Shown: positions 1-10,200, numbered from the stretch's first letter. The stretch is DNA of 60,432 nucleotides from an uncultured Ruminiclostridium sp. (GCA_947629925.1 CANRFO010000015.1:1-60432), one strand, 5' to 3'. The notes: generated by a model from the letters alone, not told the origin. Translations and numbers: made by a program.

Positions 1-81
1 TTTTCTTTCTCAACTTTCAGTCAGCTTTTTTATTTACTGCCTTTTGGCTTTTTTGTTGAGTTTTGCTCTTATCTATAATAT

Positions 82-1122
82 TTATGCTAAAAAGTTAAGG
101 AATTCAAAATAATATATCTTATGAAAAATATAGGTTTCATCGATAGTCATTGTATTTAGAAAAATCAGGCTGTTATCGGAAAGAGAAATAATTACCTGTA
201 TAAAAATACATATAACGAATATGATTATTATTCCCTCAGCCGCTCCTGAAACAGCACCTAATATTTTATTTATGCCCCCGATAAGCGGTATTTTATTGAC
301 GCCTTTTAATACTTTAACGATAAGGTTTAATATAATGGTTATAACAATAAATAAAACGGTAAATATCAAAGCTCTGATTGGAACTAACAGGACAGGTTTT
401 ATCATATTATCGGTTATTGACCTTGCAAAATCATCTGTTGGCGCATCTAAAATGCTGAGAACTATATTTTTTATAACCGACTTGTCGCCTGATTCAACAG
501 ATTCTGATATTCCTGACATAAGCGACGGAATGGTTTCAGCCATATCCTCCACTGCACCGCATATTGAACCGAACGCTGTTCCGTGAATGAGATTGTCGGT
601 CAGAAGAGAAGCAACTATTATTTTATCAACGCCATGTTCTTTTACTTCATCAGCATTCATAACAACTGTTCCGAGATTGACAGATGAATAATCAAACGTA
701 TCATTTGTAATTCCGAAAGCGCTGAGGTCTATATCAGATATTCCTGTTTCACTCAAATCAAGGTGAGACAGATCTATACTTACTTTTCCTGCACTATCCG
801 GCTGTGAAGATATTTCGGAAAGCTCCCTGCTGTTCACCTTGGCTTTGCTCATATCTATGCTGTTTATTTGTGATACAAGGGAATTTTCTATTACTGAACT
901 GATTTGATTGTTTATCTCTTCCGTGACCGCGTCTTTTATAATGTTTTCATATATAGCATTTGAAGCAGTCTCGCTCAATGACAAAGCAAAAGTAAAAGCT
1001 ATCGCTAACGAGACCAATCCTGCTATCTCTGCCACAAACCCTTTTTTTACACCTTTAAATATAAAAGCTACGAACAAAATAACAACAGCTATATCAAAAA
1101 ACCAGAAAAATTGTGTACCCAT
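82..1122 (-). CDS. CvpA family membrane protein
   Basis: 346 residues. The N-terminal half shows the CvpA arrangement: a helix at about residues 8-28, the KGVKKGF-like basic turn, a second helix at about 32-50, then a long polar stretch and two more hydrophobic helices near residues 240-320. The family is named for colicin V production in E. coli; its role in Firmicutes is poorly defined and thought to concern the envelope. The roughly 150-residue polar insert (about 60-210) is longer than in typical 165-residue CvpA proteins. SD AAAGGA lies 9 bases before the ATG. It is the last gene seen of the minus-strand run starting at ruvC. Family call fairly sure, function unknown. Confidence 0.75.
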   Translation of the reverse strand: MGTQFFWFFDIAVVILFVAFIFKGVKKGFVAEIAGLVSLAIAFTFALSLSETASNAIYENIIKDAVTEEINNQISSVIENSLVSQINSIDMSKAKVNSRELSEISSQPDSAGKVSIDLSHLDLSETGISDIDLSAFGITNDTFDYSSVNLGTVVMNADEVKEHGVDKIIVASLLTDNLIHGTAFGSICGAVEDMAETIPSLMSGISESVESGDKSVIKNIVLSILDAPTDDFARSITDNMIKPVLLVPIRALIFTVLFIVITIILNLIVKVLKGVNKIPLIGGINKILGAVSGAAEGIIIIFVICIFIQVIISLSDNSLIFLNTMTIDETYIFHKIYYFEFLNFLA

Positions 1123-1156
1123 AAATCAGTTCCTTTCACAAAGGGCTTGAATTTTA

Positions 1157-2335
1157 TTATGATAATGTTTCTATATCCACTGAATTATATCCGAGAAGCA
1201 AAACAGAATTATTTATCTTTATAAATGAAACATAATCATCATTTAACTGTTTTTCAATTATTGCTTCAGCATTAGAATCATAACCGTATATTTTTCCTGA
1301 TTCTATTATATAGATGTTATTATCATCTTCTATTATTCTGTTTATATTTGGATTAACAACCTTTGAAGCGAGAAATGACATATCGTTATCCAATATTGTC
1401 AAAACCTTTTTATTTGTAGAAGAATCAAGATAGATAAATGAATTGCAGGATCCTGAAAAATCACAGCATTGGATAGTTCCGGACACTGGCATTTCTCCTA
1501 TCAGCGAACCGTCAGCTTCATTTAAAGCCAATGTGCAATTATCATATACCATATATACTCTTCCGTTTTTTACATACATTTTCATCGGAATACCTGAGCT
1601 ATTACGCTTATAACTCCATAATTCCTCAGATTCGTCAGTGGTGTCATATTTGTATACGGCGGAATAAACGTCGCCATTTTCAACGCCTATCGTGCTGACA
1701 TAAATATATCGTTCCTCAGATGAAAACTGAACATTCATAACATTTTCATCTACCAATTTTCTTGTATATCTCCACTCTCCGTCTTCATCATATATATATA
1801 TAATATTGGAATAACGGTCGGAATTAGTTACAACAGCTGCATCTCCTCCACTTCCGAGAGATGCAAAAACAATTTTTTCTTCCAAAGTTTGACTATACAT
1901 AAGGCTCGTATTGCTGTACAATGAGAAATCGTTGTAATCTTTATCATACAAAAGGATACGCTTTGAATTTGAACACTGGATCGGATTTGAGTATCCATGG
2001 CGAAGAGCATAATTCTGCCCTCCGCTCATATTAAATGTATATAAGTAAGTGTCAGTAAGAAGCAGGAAACTGTTTCCAAAACTGTCAAACGAATAAGAAG
2101 CGCTTCCGGGCAGCTTTATAGGAAATCCCACATCTTCGGATGTTTTTGTTTCAATTCTGGAAGCAATTCCCCTTAACGGTTCTATTATCGAAGAAAAATT
2201 CGCTGCTATTATCAAAACCGCTGCGATGATCAAACCGATAATAATAAGTTTGGTCAATGCACGCTTTTGTTTGCGCTTTTTCCTGTATTCCGTCAAATCG
2301 GCAGGAGATTTTTTTTGATCTGTCTTTTCCGCCAT
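1157..2335 (-). CDS. DUF5711-type membrane-anchored beta-propeller-like protein
   Basis: 392 residues. A basic, lysine/arginine-rich cytoplasmic start (residues 1-26) precedes one transmembrane helix (about 27-46). The rest is predicted extracytoplasmic, with repeated short strands of the type 'YIYDEDGEW' and 'VYKYDTTDE' typical of WD40/PQQ-like blades. This layout matches the clostridial DUF5711 family, which has no known function. It lies between truA and cvpA, with 18 bp to truA and 34 bp to cvpA, so it is probably co-transcribed. No enzyme motif is visible; a surface scaffold or sensor role is only a guess. Confidence 0.7.
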   Translation of the reverse strand: MAEKTDQKKSPADLTEYRKKRKQKRALTKLIIIGLIIAAVLIIAANFSSIIEPLRGIASRIETKTSEDVGFPIKLPGSASYSFDSFGNSFLLLTDTYLYTFNMSGGQNYALRHGYSNPIQCSNSKRILLYDKDYNDFSLYSNTSLMYSQTLEEKIVFASLGSGGDAAVVTNSDRYSNIIYIYDEDGEWRYTRKLVDENVMNVQFSSEERYIYVSTIGVENGDVYSAVYKYDTTDESEELWSYKRNSSGIPMKMYVKNGRVYMVYDNCTLALNEADGSLIGEMPVSGTIQCCDFSGSCNSFIYLDSSTNKKVLTILDNDMSFLASKVVNPNINRIIEDDNNIYIIESGKIYGYDSNAEAIIEKQLNDDYVSFIKINNSVLLLGYNSVDIETLS

Positions 2336-2353
2336 TTTTATTTTCCTTTCTGC

Positions 2354-3103
2354 TTAATAAAAAACCTTGTTCAAGTAAAGTCCGCATGCGGGTAGGGTTT
2401 TTCCCGCTAATTCGCGGTTTCCTGTTTCAATCGCTTTTTTTATATCATCGGCATTAAGCTTATTTTCATTTACATATATCAATGTACCGACTATAATCCT
2501 CACCATATTGTGAAGAAACCCGTCGCCGCTGACATAAAAATTTATAAAAGTGCCTTCTTTTTCTATTTTTATGTTATGAACAGTTCTGACAGTGGATTTT
2601 AAGTGTTCTTTTGCTTCTGCTTTACAAAAAGCTGCGAAATCATGCTTTCCTTTTATTACACTTGCAGCTTCAAGCATTTTTTTAATATCAACATCATATG
2701 GATAATGCATTACAAGACTGTTTAAAAAAACATTTCTTACCTTTGAAGTGTCAATAATATAAAGATATTCCTTTCCTTTTGAAGAAAAACGTGCATGAAA
2801 GTCGTGTGATACATACTCGCATGAGTGAACGGCTATATCTTCAGGAAGCAATCCGTTCATTCCCCTAATCAAACCGTTTAGATCAATGCTGCTTTGTGTT
2901 TCATCATATTCCGCGTTAAAAACAAATTCTTTCGCGTGTACTCCCGCATCAGTTCTTGAACAACCGTTTATAATCATAGGCTGGTTCAAAAGTTTAGACA
3001 TAACGAGCTGTATTTTATCCTGGATTGTATTTCCGTCAGGTTGGCTTTGGTAGCCATTATAAGCCGTTCCGTCATATGAAATTACAACTTTGACATTTTT
3101 CAT
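2354..3103 (-). CDS. truA: tRNA pseudouridine(38-40) synthase TruA
   Basis: 249 residues, the usual length. TruA isomerises uridine to pseudouridine at positions 38-40 in the anticodon arm of many tRNAs. The start MKNVKVVISYDGTAYNGYQ is characteristic, the catalytic aspartate lies in the motif CSRTDAGVHA (about residues 48-57), and the C-terminal half keeps the F-x-x-x-V-S-G-D-G-F-L-H-N-M-V-R block. The ATG overlaps the ecfT stop by one base, implying translational coupling. The ecfA-ecfT-truA order is conserved across Firmicutes. Confidence 0.97.
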   Translation of the reverse strand: MKNVKVVISYDGTAYNGYQSQPDGNTIQDKIQLVMSKLLNQPMIINGCSRTDAGVHAKEFVFNAEYDETQSSIDLNGLIRGMNGLLPEDIAVHSCEYVSHDFHARFSSKGKEYLYIIDTSKVRNVFLNSLVMHYPYDVDIKKMLEAASVIKGKHDFAAFCKAEAKEHLKSTVRTVHNIKIEKEGTFINFYVSGDGFLHNMVRIIVGTLIYVNENKLNADDIKKAIETGNRELAGKTLPACGLYLNKVFY

Positions 3104-3909
3104 CAGAACACCATATTATCAACTATAATAAATCCCAAAACAGTAAGCATAAGAAAGAAAATCATATAATCAAATGGGGCGGCTTTAAGTTGACGAAGTT
3201 TTGTTCTTCCGTCTCCGCCGCGGTAGCAGCGGCACTCCATCGCCATTGCCAATTCATTCGCACGTTTGAATGCAGACACGAAAAGAGGTATCAAAACAGG
3301 CACAAGAGCCTTTGCTCTTTTCATAAGTCCACCCGTGTCAAGTTCTGCGCCTCTGGCTTTCTGTGCAGCCATTATTTTATCTGTTTCCTCAATCAGTGTA
3401 GGTATGAATCTTAATGCTATGGTCATCATCATAGCCAGTTCATGTACAGGCAGCTTTATCTTTTTCAATGGGGAAAGAAGACGTTCAATAGCGTCAGTCA
3501 GAACGATCGGCGAAGTTGTATACGTCAGCAGAGACATACCGATTATGAGGCATATAATGCGCACAATCATATATATAGCTGTTGAAATTCCTTCCCAATA
3601 AATAGTTATTATCCACCACTGTACAAGCGGTTCGTCAGTTCCTTTTACGAAAAACAAATTTAGTACGGCAGTAAATAATATGAGTGGGAGGAGAGGCTTC
3701 AGGCTTTTTACCATCATAATCGGCTTGATTCCCGAAACTCCGTATGCCATTATAATAAACAATCCCGCAATTGCAAGAGAAATAAAATTATCAGCTATAA
3801 AAAGCATCACCACATACAAAATATCAAGCACTATTTTAAAGCGGCTGTCCATGCGGTGTATTATTGAATCGCCCGGGAAATATTGTCCAATAGTTATATC
3901 TTTAAGCAT
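3103..3909 (-). CDS. ecfT: ECF transporter transmembrane component EcfT
   Basis: 268 residues, with several hydrophobic helices and the coupling-helix signature QKARGAEL (about residue 190) and a second basic segment CRCYRGG further on; these touch the two ATPases. EcfT is the shared membrane scaffold of group II energy-coupling-factor vitamin/micronutrient importers; different S components plug into the EcfA1-EcfA2-EcfT module. Start and stop each overlap a neighbour by one base (ecfA2 upstream, truA downstream), so translation is coupled. Confidence 0.95.
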   Translation of the reverse strand: MLKDITIGQYFPGDSIIHRMDSRFKIVLDILYVVMLFIADNFISLAIAGLFIIMAYGVSGIKPIMMVKSLKPLLPLILFTAVLNLFFVKGTDEPLVQWWIITIYWEGISTAIYMIVRIICLIIGMSLLTYTTSPIVLTDAIERLLSPLKKIKLPVHELAMMMTIALRFIPTLIEETDKIMAAQKARGAELDTGGLMKRAKALVPVLIPLFVSAFKRANELAMAMECRCYRGGDGRTKLRQLKAAPFDYMIFFLMLTVLGFIIVDNMVF

Positions 3910-4766
3910 CAGTTATGTCCTTTTAATATATTGAGAAGCCTTTCTTTTGCTCTTTCAACGGTGTAAATATCACCGCCGATGTCTATTCCTTTTTCTCTGA
4001 GGCACATGGCAAATTTTGTTATCTGAGGAACATCAAGACCGATTTCCTGTAATTTTTCGGACATTGAAAATACCTTGTCCACATCTTCATAGCAAAACAG
4101 CTGACCTTTATTCATAACCAAAACTTTATCTGCGTATTTTACTATGTCTTCCATAGAATGAGATACCAAAAGTATTGTTGTTCCTGAATCTTTATGATAG
4201 TTGCTTATTTCTTCAAGGACTTTATCGCGTCCCGCAGGGTCAAGCCCTGCCGCCGGTTCATCAAGTATGAGAATTTTCGGCTCCATCGCGATAACGCCTG
4301 CCAAAGCCACACGTCTTTTTTGCCCTCCCGAAAGGTCAAAAGGCGAACGTTCCAGAAGGTCTTCATCAAGTCCCATTTGTTTTGCTGCTTTACGAACACA
4401 TCTGTCTGTTTCTTCTTCCGACAGTCCCATATTTTTGGGTCCGAAAGCTATATCCTTGTATACGGTTTCCTCAAATAGCTGATACTCGGAATATTGAAAA
4501 ACCAGACCTGCTTCAAAACGAATATCCCTTATATTTACATCTTTATCCCAGATATTTCTGCCGTTTATAAAAACTTCTCCCGAAGTTTGTTTCAACAACC
4601 CGTTAAGATGCTGTATAAGAGTTGATTTTCCGCTTCCAGTGTGTCCGATGACGCCTACAAATTCACCCTGCTCTATTGCTACGCTTATGTCGTCTACCGC
4701 AGTGGTTTCAAACGGAGTTCCTACACTATATTTATATGTCAGATTTTTTGTTTCTACTGCATTCAT
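3909..4766 (-). CDS. ecfA2: ECF transporter ATP-binding protein EcfA2
   Basis: 285 residues. ABC ATPase motifs in order: Walker A GHTGSGKST (41-49), Q-loop Gln91, signature LSGGQ (145-149), Walker B ILILDEP (about 165-171), H-loop His203. The C-terminal extension with DVPQITKF is typical of EcfA proteins. Together with EcfA1 it forms the heterodimeric motor for vitamin uptake. It overlaps ecfT by one base but is separated from ecfA1 by an acetyltransferase gene, unlike the usual adjacent ecfA1-ecfA2 order. Confidence 0.95.
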   Translation of the reverse strand: MNAVETKNLTYKYSVGTPFETTAVDDISVAIEQGEFVGVIGHTGSGKSTLIQHLNGLLKQTSGEVFINGRNIWDKDVNIRDIRFEAGLVFQYSEYQLFEETVYKDIAFGPKNMGLSEEETDRCVRKAAKQMGLDEDLLERSPFDLSGGQKRRVALAGVIAMEPKILILDEPAAGLDPAGRDKVLEEISNYHKDSGTTILLVSHSMEDIVKYADKVLVMNKGQLFCYEDVDKVFSMSEKLQEIGLDVPQITKFAMCLREKGIDIGGDIYTVERAKERLLNILKGHN

Positions 4767-4823
4767 TTCCTGTGTTCCTATTTTAAAAGTTTTTATTGAT
4801 AAATTTATTTTGCGAAAGATAAA

Positions 4824-5270
4824 CTACGGATATAAAATAAATTTTTGATTGGGATAACCAAATTCTTCCATCAATTCTCCTTCCTGAAAACCAAACTTCT
4901 TATATAATCTTCTCGGAGCAGTTCCTTTTTCGTCATCTTCCCGAAATGTGGAAACAATTATGGGCTTGCTTCTGTCCAATTCTTCAAGGGCTTTCCTCAA
5001 AAGCTCCGAAGCTACACCGCTTCGTCTATGATCAGGCGCAACAGCTAAACAGCAAATCATATTGTGTTTGCGGGAAAACAAAAGCACACCTATGATCTTA
5101 TCATAATTCTTAACACATAGTGCTCGCTTATCATTTATGAATTTTAAGACAGTTTGTTTATGATCTTCAATATTTTCCTCTGTCTCTAATCCCGGAAAAT
5201 TCCGATTAATAAGCCTCACCAACTTCATCCATGAATCAATATCGTCAGTCTGTCCGAATAAAACTTCCAT
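4824..5270 (-). CDS. GNAT family N-acetyltransferase
   Basis: 148 residues, single GNAT domain. The acetyl-CoA pyrophosphate-binding motif A is visible as AVAPDHRRSGVASELL (about residues 77-92), where R-R-S-G-V-A fits Q/R-x-x-G-x-G/A. The substrate cannot be read from the sequence. It sits between ecfA1 and ecfA2 on the same strand, an unusual place that splits the normally contiguous ECF operon. It is not needed for ECF function by any known mechanism and may be an inserted passenger. Confidence 0.85.
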   Translation of the reverse strand: MEVLFGQTDDIDSWMKLVRLINRNFPGLETEENIEDHKQTVLKFINDKRALCVKNYDKIIGVLLFSRKHNMICCLAVAPDHRRSGVASELLRKALEELDRSKPIIVSTFREDDEKGTAPRRLYKKFGFQEGELMEEFGYPNQKFILYP

Positions 5271-5308
5271 AATTATGTCCCTATGTCTATCACTATTGAT
5301 TTATACAT

Positions 5309-6169
5309 TTATGTTTTATTCATAATTTTCATAAGTTCTTCTGCGCACTCTTCCTCGGTAAGCACTTCAAGGGAAATATCAATTCCCTCTTTTTTCAGTT
5401 CATAAGCCAACTGAGTTACCTGAGGAACGTCAAGTCCTACCTCGTTAAGCCTGTCCACCTGAGAAAAAATCTTTTTCGGAACATCATCCATTATAATACT
5501 TCCATTGTCCATCACAACAACTCGTTCAGCCTGAGCTGCTTCTTCCATGTAATGAGTTATAAGAACAATAGTTATACCAAACTCACTATTCAGGCGTTTT
5601 ATTGTTTTCATGACAGACTTTCTGCCTTTAGGGTCAAGCATTGCCGTAGGCTCATCGAGCACTATACATTCAGGGCGCATAGCAATAACCCCCGCTATGG
5701 CTATTCTCTGCTTTTGTCCTCCTGAAAGCTGATGGGCAGAATGAAGCCTGTATTTATACATATCAACAGCATTAAGTGCCTCATCAACGCGTTCTCTTAT
5801 CTGTTCGGGAGGTAGACCAAGGTTTTCAGGCGCAAAAGCGACATCTTCCTCTACTATTGTAGCGACAAGCTGATTATCAGGGTTTTGAAAGACCATTCCA
5901 ACTGTTTGTCTTATATCATATATCTTATCGTCATCGGCAGTATCAATACCATTTACATAAACCTTTCCGGAATTTCCGACCAGAATACCGTTAAAATGCT
6001 TGGCAAGGGTAGATTTTCCGCTTCCGTTATGTCCGAGTACAGCTACAAACTGTCCCTTGGGTATTACAAGATTTATGTCTTTAAGCACCTTATTCCCGCC
6101 GATGACATTTCCTTCATCATCGGTTATAGGATACTCAAAATCCAGATTTTTTACTTCTATTATATTCAT
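5309..6169 (-). CDS. ecfA1: ECF transporter ATP-binding protein EcfA1
   Basis: 286 residues from ATG at 6169; a TTG one codon upstream is also open, but ATG is preferred. Walker [10 protein letters not shown] (46-54), signature LSGGQ (148-152), Walker B VLDEP (170-174) and H-loop His206 are all intact. The Q-loop stretch FQNPDNQ is the classic EcfA1 sequence. It forms the energising heterodimer with EcfA2 (3909-4766), the two genes being separated here by a GNAT gene. Confidence 0.95.
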   Translation of the reverse strand: MNIIEVKNLDFEYPITDDEGNVIGGNKVLKDINLVIPKGQFVAVLGHNGSGKSTLAKHFNGILVGNSGKVYVNGIDTADDDKIYDIRQTVGMVFQNPDNQLVATIVEEDVAFAPENLGLPPEQIRERVDEALNAVDMYKYRLHSAHQLSGGQKQRIAIAGVIAMRPECIVLDEPTAMLDPKGRKSVMKTIKRLNSEFGITIVLITHYMEEAAQAERVVVMDNGSIIMDDVPKKIFSQVDRLNEVGLDVPQVTQLAYELKKEGIDISLEVLTEEECAEELMKIMNKT

Positions 6170-6197
6170 CAAAGAAAATACACTCCGTATCTCTTAT

Positions 6198-7064
6198 TTA
6201 TTGAAATCTCACAATCGCTGTATTACCGCACGGAATAGCAAGCCCTGTCTGCCTTACGGGCAACCCGATTTCTTCGGCGGAAATATCAACCTTTCTCCTT
6301 CTGCCAACTGTCATTTTAAGAAGATATGCCATAACAGAAGGCGAAAGACCGGTAGTATAGCTGTTTAACAGTATAAACAACGGATCGTCTGACAACACCT
6401 GTTCGCAACGAAGCATAAGCTCATAAATACAATCCTCCAACTTCCACATTTCGCCGTTTGTTCCACGACCGTAGCTTGGCGGATCAAGAATTATACCGTC
6501 ATACTTATTTCCGCGTTTTATTTCTCTTCCGAGGAATTTCATTGCATCATCAACTATCCAGCGAATAGGTTTATCGGACAAACCATTTAATTTGGCATTT
6601 TGTTTTCCCCAATCAACCATGCCCTTTACAGCGTCTAAGTGGCATACACTGGCTCCTGCCGCGGCACATGCAAGCGTAGCTCCACCGGTGTATGCAAAAA
6701 GATTGAGAACTTTCACAGGTCTGTTGACATTTTTTATTAAATCCGAGCAATAATCCCAGTTAACAGCCTGTTCGGGAAAAAGCCCCGTGTGCTTAAAACC
6801 GGTAGGCTTTACCATAAATGTAAGATTTTTATATTTTATTGACCAGCTTTCTTTTAACTGATGGGAATACTCCCAATATCCGCCGCCTGAAGAAGAGCGA
6901 ATATATCTGGCGTCGGCTTTCTGCCAATCAATAGATAGATCGTAATTTTCCCATATTATCTGAGGGTCGGGACGGATAAGCGTAACATTTCCCCACTTCT
7001 CCAGGCGTTCGCCTTTTGACGTATCAATAAGGCAGTAATCTTTCCAGTCACTTGCAATTCTCAT
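6198..7064 (-). CDS. Class I SAM-dependent RNA methyltransferase, RlmI-like
   Basis: 288 residues. The SAM-binding motif I reads NLFAYTGGATLACAAAG (about residues 121-137) and the catalytic motif IV DPPSYGRG (about 195-202), the pattern of the RlmI/RlmK group of 23S rRNA methyltransferases. The N-terminal PUA domain found in RlmI is not evident. The first 110 residues form a short beta-rich extension seen in many Firmicute 'SAM-dependent methyltransferase' entries. It lies between glmM and ecfA1, 28 bp before ecfA1. Substrate assignment is inference. Confidence 0.8.
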   Translation of the reverse strand: MRIASDWKDYCLIDTSKGERLEKWGNVTLIRPDPQIIWENYDLSIDWQKADARYIRSSSGGGYWEYSHQLKESWSIKYKNLTFMVKPTGFKHTGLFPEQAVNWDYCSDLIKNVNRPVKVLNLFAYTGGATLACAAAGASVCHLDAVKGMVDWGKQNAKLNGLSDKPIRWIVDDAMKFLGREIKRGNKYDGIILDPPSYGRGTNGEMWKLEDCIYELMLRCEQVLSDDPLFILLNSYTTGLSPSVMAYLLKMTVGRRRKVDISAEEIGLPVRQTGLAIPCGNTAIVRFQ

Positions 7065-7079
7065 TTTTGAATTTCCTTA

Positions 7080-8441
7080 TCAGCTACAAAGCTCATGTTT
7101 TACAACTTCAACTATTTTTTCGGTCCAATATTTGACGTCTTCGGCATTCTTACCCTCAATCATTACTCTTACCAACGGTTCAGTACCGCTTTCTCTTACA
7201 AGCACTCGCCCGTTTTCACCTAATGTATCTTCAGCTTCTTTTATAACAGAAAGAATTTCGGTATTTTTATCCCATTTTCCTTTTTGACTGTCAGTAATTT
7301 TCACGTTCATAAGCAATTGCGGAAAATCAGGAATATCGCTGACAAGCTGTGAAAGGGGCTTCTCTGAGCTTACAAGCAGGTTAAGGAGCTGAACAGCGGT
7401 AAGCTGACCGTCACCTGTTGTCGCGTGATCAAGAAAAATTATATGTCCTGATTGTTCACCACCGATGTTATAACCGTTTTTCAACATTTCTTCAAGAACA
7501 TATCTGTCTCCTACCGATGTACATACAGTGTTTATATTTTTGTTTTTCATATATGTATGAAATCCCAGATTGCTCATCACAGTAACCACAGCGGTGTCTT
7601 TTTTTAACTTATCATTATTGCGCATATAATCAGAAATTATCGCTATAAGCTTATCTCCGTCTACAACACTTCCCTTATCATCAACGGCAAGACATCTGTC
7701 CGCATCGCCGTCAAAAGCAACTCCAAGATCGCATTTATTCTCTTTTACATATCTGCACAATTGTTCAATATGAGTAGAACCGCAATCTTTGTTTATATTA
7801 CATCCGTCTGGATAATTATTGTACATTATACATTCAGCGCCGAGTATCTCGCTGAACAGCTTTTCTGCTGTAACTGATGCGCTCCCGTTAGCACAGTCTA
7901 TGGCAACAGATATATTTTTAAACGTTTTTTCAGCTGTGGAAGCAAGATGGTCGATATATTCCTTAACTGCATCATGCAAAAAAGAAACTCTTCCTATTTC
8001 ACAGCCGTCTTTCAGATTTATTTTTTCGGGATAATCTAAAATAAGTTCTTCAATCTCGTTCTCAATTGCATCAGGAAGTTTAAATCCTGTCCCTGCAAAA
8101 AGTTTAATACCGTTATATTCTACGGAATTGTGAGAAGCGGATATCATAACGCCTGAATCAGCATTATGAGTCTGTACCAAATATGCCACAGCAGGAGTAG
8201 GCACTATACCAAGCAGTTCAACATCGACGCCGACAGATGTTATTCCTGCAACAAGAGCCGCTTCAAGTACATCTGAAGAAATACGCGTATCCTTTCCTAT
8301 AAGTATTTTAGCTTTTCCGTTTTTTTCTCTGTGTTTTGTAAGAACAGTAGCAGCAGCTCTTCCGATATTCATTGCCATTTCACAGGTAAGTTCAGTTATG
8401 GCTACGCCTCTTGCTCCGTCTGTTCCAAATAATCTGCCCAT
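7080..8441 (-). CDS. glmM: Phosphoglucosamine mutase GlmM
   Basis: 453 residues, full length. GlmM converts glucosamine-6-phosphate to glucosamine-1-phosphate for UDP-GlcNAc and peptidoglycan synthesis. Visible sites: phosphoserine loop SASHN (101-105), Mg2+-binding DGDADR, sugar-binding GGEQSGH and the C-terminal phosphate-binding RESGTEPLVRVM. SD GGGAGA precedes the ATG. It lies directly downstream of ruvB on the same strand. No glmS-type ribozyme is present. Confidence 0.97.
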   Translation of the reverse strand: MGRLFGTDGARGVAITELTCEMAMNIGRAAATVLTKHREKNGKAKILIGKDTRISSDVLEAALVAGITSVGVDVELLGIVPTPAVAYLVQTHNADSGVMISASHNSVEYNGIKLFAGTGFKLPDAIENEIEELILDYPEKINLKDGCEIGRVSFLHDAVKEYIDHLASTAEKTFKNISVAIDCANGSASVTAEKLFSEILGAECIMYNNYPDGCNINKDCGSTHIEQLCRYVKENKCDLGVAFDGDADRCLAVDDKGSVVDGDKLIAIISDYMRNNDKLKKDTAVVTVMSNLGFHTYMKNKNINTVCTSVGDRYVLEEMLKNGYNIGGEQSGHIIFLDHATTGDGQLTAVQLLNLLVSSEKPLSQLVSDIPDFPQLLMNVKITDSQKGKWDKNTEILSVIKEAEDTLGENGRVLVRESGTEPLVRVMIEGKNAEDVKYWTEKIVEVVKHELCS

Positions 8442-8463
8442 TGTAATTTCTCCCGTACAGTAA

Positions 8464-9525
8464 TTATATCAACGTCTGCTGACCGTCAGTTTCTATTCCC
8501 AGATGCTTATATGCCAGAGCCGTTGCTGTTCTGCCTCTCGGTGTACGCGCAATAAATCCAAGCTGCATAAGATACGGTTCACATACATCTTCAAGCGTTA
8601 CCGATTCCTCACCGAGCGCGCTTGCCAATGTTTCAAGACCTACGGGACCACCGTTGTATCCTTTAATGATCATTGTAAGCATGCGCCTGTCCAGACTGTC
8701 CAATCCCAAATCATCTATTTCAAGACAATTAAGTGCATAATCAGCAAGTTCACGATTTATCTGTCCGTTTCCCCTCACTTCAGCAAAATCTCTCGCACGT
8801 TTAAGAAGACGGTTTGCAATTCGAGGAGTGCCTCTTGAACGCCTTGCAAGCTCCATAGCTCCGTCTTTCAATGTAGGTATACCGAGAATAACGGCAGAAC
8901 GCATGATTATCTCGCATAATTGCTTATGTGAATAAAGTTCAAGCCGCTCAACAACCCCAAAACGGTCACGCAGTGGTCCTGTAAGCTGACCCGCGCGTGT
9001 AGTTGCTCCGATAAGAGTAAAATGAGGAAGATCGATTCTTATGGATTGCGCATCAGGACCTTTTCCAATCATTATATCCAACGCATAATCTTCCATGGCA
9101 GGATAAAGCACTTCTTCAACCTGCTTAGATAAGCGGTGTATTTCATCAATAAAAAGTACATCTCCATCCTTTAAAGTTGTCAGGATCGAAGCGAGACTTC
9201 CGGGCTTATCTATAGCAGGACCTGAGGTGATTTTGATCTGGACACCCATTTCGTTTGCTATTATTCCGGCTAAAGTTGTTTTACCAAGGCCAGGAGGTCC
9301 GTATAACAAAACATGATCGAGAGATTCACCCCTGTTTTTAGCTGCTTCTATATAAATTTTAAGATTTTCTTTTACTTTTTCCTGACCAATATATTCAGAA
9401 AGAGTCTTAGGACGAAGACTGAATTCAATATCAACATCTTCGGTCGTGTATCCCGATTCCATAACTCTGCCGATTTGTATATCTTCTTCGGGCATATCGG
9501 TAAAACTGCTCATTTCTATGGCCAC
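8464..9525 (-). CDS. ruvB: Holliday junction branch migration helicase RuvB
   Basis: 353 residues from a GTG start at 9525, chosen because it follows an AAAGGGATGAG SD; the in-frame ATG at 9513 has none. AAA+ motifs: Walker [11 protein letters not shown], Walker B DEIHRL, sensor GATTRAG; the C-terminal winged helix ends in [13 protein letters not shown], diagnostic for RuvB. The hexamer drives branch migration with RuvA. It is third in the ruvC-ruvA-ruvB run. Confidence 0.98.
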   Translation of the reverse strand: MAIEMSSFTDMPEEDIQIGRVMESGYTTEDVDIEFSLRPKTLSEYIGQEKVKENLKIYIEAAKNRGESLDHVLLYGPPGLGKTTLAGIIANEMGVQIKITSGPAIDKPGSLASILTTLKDGDVLFIDEIHRLSKQVEEVLYPAMEDYALDIMIGKGPDAQSIRIDLPHFTLIGATTRAGQLTGPLRDRFGVVERLELYSHKQLCEIIMRSAVILGIPTLKDGAMELARRSRGTPRIANRLLKRARDFAEVRGNGQINRELADYALNCLEIDDLGLDSLDRRMLTMIIKGYNGGPVGLETLASALGEESVTLEDVCEPYLMQLGFIARTPRGRTATALAYKHLGIETDGQQTLI

Positions 9526-9584
9526 TCAATCTCATCCCTTTCAAATTATTCGCACAAAAAACAATTTATTCGTCAAAATGCGAT

Positions 9585-10184
9585 TTATCTGCCTGATAAA
9601 CGCTTTAACCCTTCTTTTACAAGCTCCTGAACAGTCATTTCCTCTGACAATCCATCAAGTGCTTTTTGTGCCTGATTATTGCTGAATCCGAGCACCATAA
9701 GTGCAGTCAAAGCTTCAGATACGGCATTATTCGGCGCTGCTGAAAGATCTATCTTAGGAATTTCGGAAGAAGTAAATGAGCTGTCCTTTTTGATCTTATC
9801 TTTTAGTTCGAGTATTATTCTTTGCGCAAGCTTAGCGCCTACCCCCTGCGCACGCGTAATGGTTTTGCTGTCGTCATTTACAACTGCCAAGGCAAACTCC
9901 TGCGGAGTAATATCAGAAAGAATCGCAAGCGCAACCTTTGGTCCAACTCCAGAAACTGAGAGAAGCATTTTAAAGCAATTCAGTTCACTTTCATCTGCAA
10001 ATCCGAAAAGCTCAACTGCATCTTCTCTTACACTAAGATATGTATATAATTTAAGCTTTTCACCGATAGTTGCCATGGAAACAGCGGTTGAAGTGGAACG
10101 GCAGGCATATCCTACTCCGCCGCACTCTATAACTATTAAATTTTGCGATAAATGAATGACTTCTCCATGAAGACTATAAATCAA
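9585..10184 (-). CDS. ruvA: Holliday junction branch migration protein RuvA
   Basis: 199 residues with a TTG start preceded by AAGGAAG at 9 bases. N-terminal OB fold (MIYSLHGEV), two helix-hairpin-helix motifs (LLSVSGVGPKVALAIL and AQGVGAKLAQRIILEL) and the flexible linker to a C-terminal RuvB-contacting domain are all visible. RuvA binds the four-way junction as a tetramer. It lies 16 bp downstream of the ruvC stop. Confidence 0.97.
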   Translation of the reverse strand: MIYSLHGEVIHLSQNLIVIECGGVGYACRSTSTAVSMATIGEKLKLYTYLSVREDAVELFGFADESELNCFKMLLSVSGVGPKVALAILSDITPQEFALAVVNDDSKTITRAQGVGAKLAQRIILELKDKIKKDSSFTSSEIPKIDLSAAPNNAVSEALTALMVLGFSNNQAQKALDGLSEEMTVQELVKEGLKRLSGR

Positions 10185-10200
10185 TTCAGATTACTTCCTT

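Noticed and set aside
1-81. CTCAAC/GTTGAG repeat at the window start
   Set aside because: Arms of 6 bp with a loop near 40 bases; AT-rich region, no T-tail pattern.
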